A DNA stretch of 64,000 nt from Lateolabrax maculatus (taxonomy: Eukaryota > Chordata > Actinopteri > Acropomatiformes > Lateolabracidae), in the NCBI GenBank assembly GCA_031216445.1, contig CM062204.1, forward strand, positions 9,230,501 to 9,294,500. The letters run 5' to 3'. Positions 61,301 to 64,000 of the stretch are shown here, piece after piece. A program made the position numbers and the translations under genes. Position 1 is the stretch's first letter. The number at the start of each line of letters is the position of its first letter. The notes under the pieces are model-generated. The model was not told the DNA's origin. It worked only from the letters and a program-made list of their open reading frames with translations, and did not search any database.

Positions 61301-62938
61301 GTAAATCTCAACAGTCCACTCTCACTGTACCGGTCAGTGTGTTTTTACACTTGAAAATACCTACATCTCCCTTTGCCCTTTCCCCACACTTCACAGTAAG
61401 AAGGAGAGCATGGGGAGCTTTGTCCTCTCTCCTGCTCACCAACAACAACCAAGTGTTATTGCATTAGCTCATATCTTATTATATTACCACACTGGTTGCT
61501 ATTTGTGACACTAGACAAGGCCTTTTGTCATTGCCCCTTTGATTTGATACAGTGGCTTCCAGTAAAGTCATGTTGTTCTTCCCTGAACCTGGTGTTAAAG
61601 CTCATTTATAATGCAGTGGCTCCATAGAAAAGCCATTATGTTAAGGACATGGTCCCAGGAGGGATAGCTTCCCTAAACTGTGAAACCTTACCCTACTCCA
61701 TGAAGTGCACATGGATTAATAAACATCCTGATTGGTGTAAAGTACACGTGCAGCTTTCACTTCACTTGGAGACAATAATACATTTCATGTGGTAATGGTT
61801 TGATTTTCATTTCATGCATGCAGAGTCCTGTTGATGCAGTGACAGGTGGAATGTCTCCAGTCAGAGATCTGGACCGGCTTCTTCAGGACATGGATATTAA
61901 CCGCCTCAGGGCTGTCGTCTTCAGAGATATTGTGAGCTATACAGAAAACACATTTATGTGAAGTACAGGCATAACACAGCATGCATAACACCCATGAAAT
62001 TACGCAACTATGACTGCTTTTTCTAAAGAAGACACACGCACAGATCGTTTAGTGTATGTTGTTTGTTTCAGGAGGACAGTAAGCAGGCTCAGTTTTTGGC
62101 TCTTGCTGTTGTGTACTTCATCTCAGTCCTCATGGTGTCTAAGTACCGCGACATCCTGGAGCCCCACAATGACAAGAAACACCCTCAACGATCGCAGTCT
62201 GCCAGGAGCACAGGTATACAGAAGAAAAAAGTAATCTGAAATATTTATCTGCATAGGAAGATACTACTGCAATCTGTAATGCAGTGGTTCTAGGGACTGC
62301 AATACCTATGACCTCTTGTCGTCATGTCACTTCTTGTCATGACCTCTTCCCTTTTTAGATTTTTCATTTGAATACATTTTATACTATACTATACAGTATT
62401 GCACTGCACAATATAAAACTATAGAATACGTAAAAAGGCAAATTTGAAAAGTATCTAAAAAGTCAGAATTTTGCGCAGCAGAATTATGTCTTGTGACATG
62501 TGAGTAACCGCTGTAAATAACCTCTCATAGGACATGGCTTTATTGCTTTAATTTCTCCATTATTATTTGTGTCTTCTTAGATAGCGGTGCCATTTCTGGT
62601 GGACTAGAAGTAGAGAATGGTGTCTCTCTCCGGCGGTATGATTCTGGCATCGGTGATGACCACACCTCAACCGCAGCAAGCGAGGCAGACCTGTCATCCT
62701 CTGGCATGACTCACGGTCCAGACGCCATCTCAGAGGCCTTGTCTACACTGTCTTCTGAGGTCAGGCCTTCTCAGCCCGCTGATTCAAAGGGCAAGAATGT
62801 GAAGGATATTCTGCGCAGCCTAGTGAGCACTCCAGCTGATGATATCATGGTGGACCCAAGTCTGCTGCCACCAGCGTTTCTAGGATGTGTGGGGGATGCG
62901 GCCAGAGAATCATCACTCCAGTTCCGCTCATTTGACAG
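9683..62938 (+). CDS. lrba: LRBA (LPS-responsive beige-like anchor protein), N-terminal 29 coding exons, 3' part outside window
   Basis: LRBA is a large cytoplasmic BEACH-WD40 scaffold on endosomal and Golgi vesicles. In mammals it keeps CTLA-4 from lysosomal degradation and contributes an AKAP-like function. The 29 exons sum to 5429 nt, with every phase agreeing, giving 1809 codons plus 2 nt; the human protein is about 2860 residues. In order: Ala/Gly-rich N-terminus (1-20), helical armadillo-like region (about 30-198), ConA-like lectin domain (about 199-370, with FTFHTWLRMDP, SAHFVGGCLIVTS, WYMVTLVHIYNRWKN, CYVNGELASFGD), helical DUF4704-type region (about 437-905), acidic disordered linker (906-1386), poly-Ala (about 1393-1403), then conserved helices to 1809. 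The start ATG has G at -3 and +4. The paralog NBEA is the alternative; the N-terminus and the RPS3A/SH3D19 neighbours favour LRBA. PH-BEACH and WD40 lie downstream. Confidence 0.96.
9904..9923. promoter_or_regulatory. 20 bp perfect palindrome at start of LRBA intron 1
   Basis: CCATGTCACCGGTGACATGG equals its own reverse complement over all 20 bases. It overlaps the end of a C19 run and sits 57 bp after the exon 1 donor. The ACCGGT centre resembles a Grainyhead/CP2-type core. A regulatory role is inference. Confidence 0.6.
11205..11640 (+). repeat. Teleost interspersed repeat (GGTCAAAG-type family)
   Basis: Recognisable phrases: TCTCGTTAACGTGATATCTC, GAGGGAATTTCTTCAAATTT, GGTGGTCAAAGATCAAAG, GATAAAATGATGAAGTGATG and GGAGATTATGACCATATTTC. 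They characterise a repeat seen throughout percomorph fish genomes. The copy is intact over about 430 bp but diverged. I cannot assign the class with certainty, and boundaries are approximate. Confidence 0.6.
17400..17640 (+). mobile_element. Fragment resembling a PIF/Harbinger Myb-like ORF
   Basis: The open frame 17409-17612 begins SANWGNEVWELLNLQAEDEI then NRHITGKIKDGP. This resembles the W...ELL.L.AE.EI...ITG..KDG pattern of the Myb/SANT-like DNA-binding protein encoded by fish Harbinger elements. The rest of that domain is replaced by unrelated sequence, so it is a broken internal-deletion copy or a non-autonomous derivative. It is more GC-rich than its surroundings. Family assignment is by pattern memory and moderately uncertain. 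Confidence 0.4.
27284..27316 (+). other. Perfect 13 bp inverted repeat (hairpin) in LRBA intron 1
   Basis: AGCTGCCATAAAG (27284-27296), a 7-nt loop TCATTGG, then CTTTATGGCAGCT (27304-27316). Outer sequence can add weaker pairing (GGT with GCC). It lies inside a GC-richer island (about 27110-27390) of an otherwise AT-rich intron. Confidence 0.75.
30076..30130 (+). repeat. CA microsatellite in LRBA intron 1
   Basis: Uninterrupted CA dinucleotide repeat, about 27 units. Confidence 0.97.
31204..31312 (+). repeat. CT-rich tract leading into LRBA exon 2 acceptor
   Basis: Nearly pure pyrimidine sequence, mostly TC repeats, running to the ctcctccag acceptor. It serves as an unusually long polypyrimidine tract. 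Confidence 0.85.
31313..31544 (+). CDS. lrba: LRBA coding exon 2
   Basis: LVGGQFDLEMNFIIQEPESI, then QAEVWSIFTAILKKSVRNLQ to DSMIA. The acceptor follows a pyrimidine tract of about 100 nt; donor GCAG|gtactg. Confidence 0.95.
32731..32831 (+). CDS. lrba: LRBA coding exon 3
   Basis: DLLVDMLGVLASYSITVKEL then KLFFSKLQGEQGQW; acceptor tgtcttgcag, donor TGG|gtgagt. Confidence 0.95.
33980..34075 (+). CDS. lrba: LRBA coding exon 4
   Basis: 32 codons: PRHAVKLLSVLKYMAHRNGP then DSFFSFPGKNAA; acceptor tttcctcag, donor gtgagt. Confidence 0.94.
35143..35264 (+). CDS. lrba: LRBA coding exon 5 (start of ConA-like domain)
   Basis: AIALPPIAKWPYQNGFTFHT then WLRMDPLNNINVDKDKPYLYC, the opening strands of the lectin-like beta-sandwich. 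Donor TG|gtaggt, phase 2. Confidence 0.95.
35884..36010 (+). CDS. lrba: LRBA coding exon 6
   Basis: FRTSKGLGYSAHFVGGCLIV then TSLKSKGKGFQHCVKYDFKPQK; donor AAG|gtacga. Confidence 0.95.
36741..36860 (+). CDS. lrba: LRBA coding exon 7
   Basis: WYMVTLVHIYNRWKNSEISC then YVNGELASFGDIAWFVNTSD; acceptor gttgttgcag, donor gtaagt. Confidence 0.96.
37890..38036 (+). CDS. lrba: LRBA coding exon 8 (end of ConA-like domain)
   Basis: TFDKCFLGSSETADVNRVFC, GQMGAVYLFGEALSAAQILA, then IYQLGPGYQ. The donor CAG|gttgga is weak but required by the phase of the next exon. Confidence 0.93.
38353..38550 (+). CDS. lrba: LRBA coding exon 9
   Basis: GTFKYKAESDLLFAEHHKTL, YDGKLSSSIAFTYNPRATDA, ending FVHSPHALMLQ; donor gtaatt. 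Confidence 0.96.
39010..39034 (+). repeat. CA microsatellite in LRBA intron 9
   Basis: About 12 uninterrupted CA units. Confidence 0.9.
39589..39722 (+). CDS. lrba: LRBA coding exon 10
   Basis: DVKAVVTHPVQSGIHSIGGV, QVLFPLFAQLDY, then a variable stretch CQPSSHELDTSVC. Donor TG|gtaatc, immediately followed by a short CA repeat. Confidence 0.94.
40851..40959 (+). CDS. lrba: LRBA coding exon 11
   Basis: CTLLSFVMELLKNSVAMQEQ then VLACKGFLVIGYTLEK; acceptor cgacctcttag, donor gtgaga. Confidence 0.95.
41368..41520 (+). CDS. lrba: LRBA coding exon 12
   Basis: SSKAHVTRPVLDIVLAFSRY, LSNLQNGILLLKQLCDHILF, then NPAIWIHATAK; donor gtacca. Confidence 0.95.
41933..42101 (+). CDS. lrba: LRBA coding exon 13
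   Basis: VQLTLYTYLATEFISTVTIY, NTIRRVGTVLQVMHTLKYYY, then WVVNPQDRSGVIPKGL; donor gtgagg, phase 1. Confidence 0.95.
42436..42515 (+). CDS. lrba: LRBA coding exon 14
   Basis: DGPRPNQKEILSLRAFLLLF then VKQLIMK; acceptor gggttttcag, donor gtaagt. Confidence 0.95.
43382..43444 (+). CDS. lrba: LRBA coding exon 15
   Basis: A 21-codon exon, DHGVKEDELQSILNYLLTMH followed by E. Acceptor attctag, donor gtaagc. Confidence 0.94.
44084..44181 (+). CDS. lrba: LRBA coding exon 16
   Basis: DDNLMDVLQLLVALMSEHPG then SMVQAFDQRNGI; donor CG|gtaatg, phase 2. Confidence 0.95.
44530..44622 (+). CDS. lrba: LRBA coding exon 17
   Basis: VIYKLLASKTEGIRVQTLKI then MGYFLKYMPP; donor AA|gtaagt, phase 2. Confidence 0.95.
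45836..45944 (+). CDS. lrba: LRBA coding exon 18
   Basis: RKSEVMLSHGLFSLLTERLM then LHSSQFTMTTYNVLFE; acceptor cttgatcag, weak donor GAG|gtctgc. Confidence 0.94.
46214..46236 (+). repeat. AT microsatellite in LRBA intron 18
   Basis: Uninterrupted TA dinucleotide run of about 11 units, roughly 80 nt before the exon 19 acceptor. Confidence 0.9.
46319..46400 (+). CDS. lrba: LRBA coding exon 19
   Basis: ILTEQICTQVIHKQHPDPDS then TVKILNP; donor C|gtaagt, phase 1. Confidence 0.94.
46401..48603 (+). other. lrba: LRBA intron 19
   Basis: 2.2 kb, very AT-rich at 46700-47100. It contains a long pyrimidine tract (about 48170-48240) ending in ttaccacag. A 14-nt segment follows (48245-48258) and then gtgtgt, which looks like splice sites around a microexon. 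No gene is seen. Confidence 0.75.
48604..48727 (+). CDS. lrba: LRBA coding exon 20
   Basis: ILKVIAALLKNSPPSPESME then VRRVFLSDMIKLFNNSRENR; donor AG|gtaaga. Confidence 0.95.
48824..48854 (+). promoter_or_regulatory. lrba: T28 polypyrimidine tract at LRBA exon 21 acceptor
   Basis: Twenty-eight consecutive T residues (48824-48851) followed directly by cag and the exon. The whole intron 20 is only 127 nt. Confidence 0.93.
48855..49047 (+). CDS. lrba: LRBA coding exon 21
   Basis: RSLLQCSVWQEWMLSLCFIN, EEQKITEMVYAIFRILLYHA, then YEWGGWRVWVDTLSITHSK. The acceptor is an uninterrupted T28 followed by cag. Donor gtcaga. Confidence 0.96.
50680..50741 (+). repeat. CA microsatellite in LRBA intron 21
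   Basis: About 31 uninterrupted CA units. It is the complementary partner of the TG array 245 bp downstream. Confidence 0.97.
50986..51018 (+). repeat. TG microsatellite in LRBA intron 21
   Basis: About 16 pure TG units, preceded by interrupted TG stretches from 50941. Confidence 0.95.
51625..51865 (+). mobile_element. 3' end fragment of a CR1/L2-clade LINE (Rex1/Maui-like)
   Basis: Frame from 51679 reads GNRYRSICCRTIRLQSSFFP then QAVRLLNSSSALHH and TAA (51779-51781). This is the typical C-terminal tail of the reverse-transcriptase polyprotein in fish CR1/L2-type LINEs, followed by a short A-rich 3' UTR. It is a 5'-truncated, inactive insertion in the same orientation as LRBA. Confidence 0.7.
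52048..52081 (+). repeat. TTTTA pentanucleotide repeat
   Basis: About seven TTTTA units in tandem. Confidence 0.92.
54300..54495 (+). repeat. CT-rich polypyrimidine tract in LRBA intron 21
   Basis: About 200 nt of nearly pure pyrimidine on the plus strand with CTCTCT arrays and CGCTCT variants. The minus-strand open frame through it encodes an Arg/Glu repeat artefact. Confidence 0.85.
55747..57189 (+). CDS. lrba: LRBA coding exon 22 (large acidic linker exon)
   Basis: 481 codons, opening VTFEQHKENLSRMFRQYQHQ. A long disordered Glu/Ser/Thr/Asp/Lys-rich linker follows, with near-continuous acidic and KKEE-type runs in 56600-56800. It closes on the conserved KIARLDVSNVALDTERLELK. The linker is poorly conserved in sequence and seems longer than the human one by my recollection. 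Confidence 0.95.
57306..57511 (+). CDS. lrba: LRBA coding exon 23 (poly-Ala, then conserved helix)
   Basis: ETSQGQP, then eleven alanines (GCT, five GCG, five GCA), a GGSSGQQRESS linker, and the conserved MFRIPEFRWSHMHQRLLTDL followed by LFSIETDVQMWR. Donor AG|gtaggg, phase 2. Confidence 0.94.
58094..58247 (+). CDS. lrba: LRBA coding exon 24
   Basis: HSTKTILDFVNSSENVVFVH, NSIHLISQVVDNLIMACGGI, then LPLLSAATSSS; donor gtgagt, followed at once by CT and TG repeats. Confidence 0.95.
58265..58328 (+). repeat. TG microsatellite after LRBA exon 24 donor
   Basis: About 31 TG units with one TC interruption, beginning 18 nt after the exon end. Confidence 0.95.
59158..59338 (+). CDS. lrba: LRBA coding exon 25
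   Basis: HELENIEPSQGLTVEASITF, LQRLINLVDVLIFASSLNFT, then MSSGGILRQCLRL; donor gtacgc, phase 1. Confidence 0.95.
61070..61191 (+). CDS. lrba: LRBA coding exon 26 (GC donor)
   Basis: CAMAVRNCLECQQ, then a variable Ser/Thr/Ala stretch ending HGAAAQ. The donor is CAG|gcaagt, a GC-AG intron. No GT donor nearby keeps the frame into exon 27. Confidence 0.9.
61824..61931 (+). CDS. lrba: LRBA coding exon 27
   Basis: SPVDAVTGGMSPVRDLDRLL then QDMDINRLRAVVFRDI; acceptor catgcatgcag, donor gtgagc. Confidence 0.94.
62072..62213 (+). CDS. lrba: LRBA coding exon 28
   Basis: EDSKQAQFLALAVVYFISVL, MVSKYRDILEPHNDKKHPQR, then SQSARST; donor G|gtatac, phase 1. Confidence 0.94.
62581..62938 (+). CDS. lrba: LRBA coding exon 29
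   Basis: SGAISGGLEVENGVSLRRYD, SGIGDDHTSTAASEADLSSS, DAISEALSTLSSEV, NVKDILRSLVSTPADDIMVD, then QFRSFD; donor AG|gtaagg, phase 2. The next exon lies beyond the window. Confidence 0.94.
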
Positions 62939-63853
62939 GTAAGGGCTCAGGTTCAAACATGTCTTAAAGTGCACATACACTTCCATACCATTTATAGAAA
63001 ATCATATTTTTTGCTCTGCACATGAGTGATTGTGGGAAACAATCTGGACTCCGGTGTTGACATGGGTGCAGACCTGCAGCTCAGTTTCTCAAGAGCCCAT
63101 ATGGTGTATATATGCTTGTAATTCTCAAGCTTTAACAGTTGACAGTTTCATAACATTTATCCAAACATAACTGCAGGGGACTTTTGAAAGTCAGACCTTG
63201 AAGACATTCTCAGCTTTGTATCCTCAGATGAGGCTTTAGTGGATCTTGAAAAACATTCTGCAACAGAAACCCTTTTGAACTGGGGAATCTTTGTCTCCGA
63301 CTCTTTCCCCCTTATGCCCATTGTTCTTTCTTTTAGCTGTAGATGTAGGTCCTCATCCCAAGTAAACTGCCTTACAAAGAACCTGTCTTAAGGAAAACAG
63401 GAGTCTTGTCTGAGTTGAAGAGATGGAGAGACGAAGCTGGCAGGAAGCTGTTTCCTTTCACCGTGTCACTGATATTTAACGACTTTTCTTTTTTCATCTC
63501 TCCTGCTGCTCGTCTCTCCCTGTCTAATATTTGAAGCGGCATCCCCCCTTTTCTGGCATAAAAGCTGTATAATTTTCATCACCCCTGGAGGTGCAGGGGT
63601 GAACAGTCAGAAGTAAGGCTTCAAACGCTGAGCCGGGTACTGAAGCCACAGACGGGCCCAGGTGAGAGAGGATGGTCACCGGTCTGGTTTGCATTTGGAG
63701 CGTTGATTCTGAGACAGACAAATGGCAGCGGGGGGAGAGGGTGGTAGAGAGAGAGAGGGAGAGAGAGATGGGAGAACAGGGAGAAAAAAAGTCTCCATGG
63801 GGGTGATGTCAAGTCAAGGTTCTCATGTACTGAAGAAAACATTTCTCCGTGTC

Positions 63854-63893
<40 letters not shown>

Positions 63894-64000
63894 ACAAACA
63901 CACTTAAGTCAGTCTGCCTACCCCCAACTGTGGGAATTCCAGGGCATCTCTGTGATCGCGTGTCTTTATCTGAGGAATGCTTTGTCAGGTCTCAGGGCGC
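62939..64000 (+). other. lrba: LRBA intron 29 (continues past the window)
   Basis: No exon is recognisable to the window end. It contains a GA run (about 63745-63768) and a CT array (63851-63890), complementary to each other. Confidence 0.75.
63851..63890 (+). repeat. CT microsatellite in LRBA intron 29
   Basis: Nearly pure CT dinucleotide repeat with one GT interruption. Confidence 0.93.

Larger units (their letters stand above)
61192..62580 (+). other. lrba: LRBA introns 26-28
   Basis: Intron 26 (61192-61823) is GC-AG. Intron 27 is 140 nt and intron 28 is 367 nt, both GT-AG. No other feature is supported. Confidence 0.8.

Noticed and set aside
9848..64000. MAB21L2 nested inside an LRBA intron
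   Set aside because: This single-exon gene lies in a later LRBA intron in vertebrates; no long conserved frame for it occurs here.

Overview
This is a teleost fish nuclear genomic window: interrupted vertebrate genes with GT-AG introns, CpG-rich promoters, AT-rich introns, many CA/TG and CT microsatellites, and fish-type interspersed repeats. It holds no prokaryotic, viral or CRISPR system. Three protein genes can be rebuilt exon by exon. Their order and orientation (SH3D19 >, < RPS3A, LRBA >) match my recollection of the human 4q31.3 arrangement, which supports the gene names independently of sequence similarity.

Region by region. (1) 1-1030 is the 3' end of SH3D19 on the plus strand: the end of one SH3 domain, all of the last SH3 domain, the stop codon and a short 3' UTR. 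(2) 1662-5410 is the complete RPS3A gene on the minus strand: six coding exons totalling 801 nt (266 codons plus stop), a 5'-TOP start and a poly(A) signal 18 nt after the stop. (3) 5411-8690 is intergenic. It holds one unexplained GC-rich, exon-like open frame (6866-7132) and a degenerate teleost repeat ending next to the LRBA promoter. (4) 8690-9850 is the CpG-rich LRBA promoter, 5' UTR and first coding exon. (5) 9848-31312 is a 21.5 kb first intron with repeats, a Harbinger-like fragment and a small perfect hairpin. (6) 31313-62938 carries LRBA coding exons 2-29. The 29 exons total 5429 nt with every phase matching, giving 1809 complete codons. This is the N-terminal part of LRBA: armadillo-like region, ConA-like lectin domain, alpha-helical region, a very acidic Ser/Thr/Glu-rich linker, then further conserved helical segments. 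The PH-BEACH and WD40 parts lie beyond the window. (7) 62939-64000 is intron sequence.

The three genes do unrelated jobs: SH3D19 is an endocytic/ADAM-binding adaptor, RPS3A is a 40S ribosomal protein, and LRBA is a BEACH-family vesicle-trafficking scaffold that protects CTLA-4 from lysosomal degradation in mammals. RPS3A and LRBA are divergent but about 3.5-4 kb apart, so a shared core promoter is not evident. The clearest oddities are a GC-AG intron in LRBA, a pure T28 tract serving as the exon 21 acceptor, a GCG/GCA poly-alanine run, the orphan exon-like frame at 6.9-7.1 kb, a 20 bp perfect palindrome just inside LRBA intron 1, and two CGCG (BANP-type) motifs at the RPS3A promoter. I did not find a new biological system in this window.
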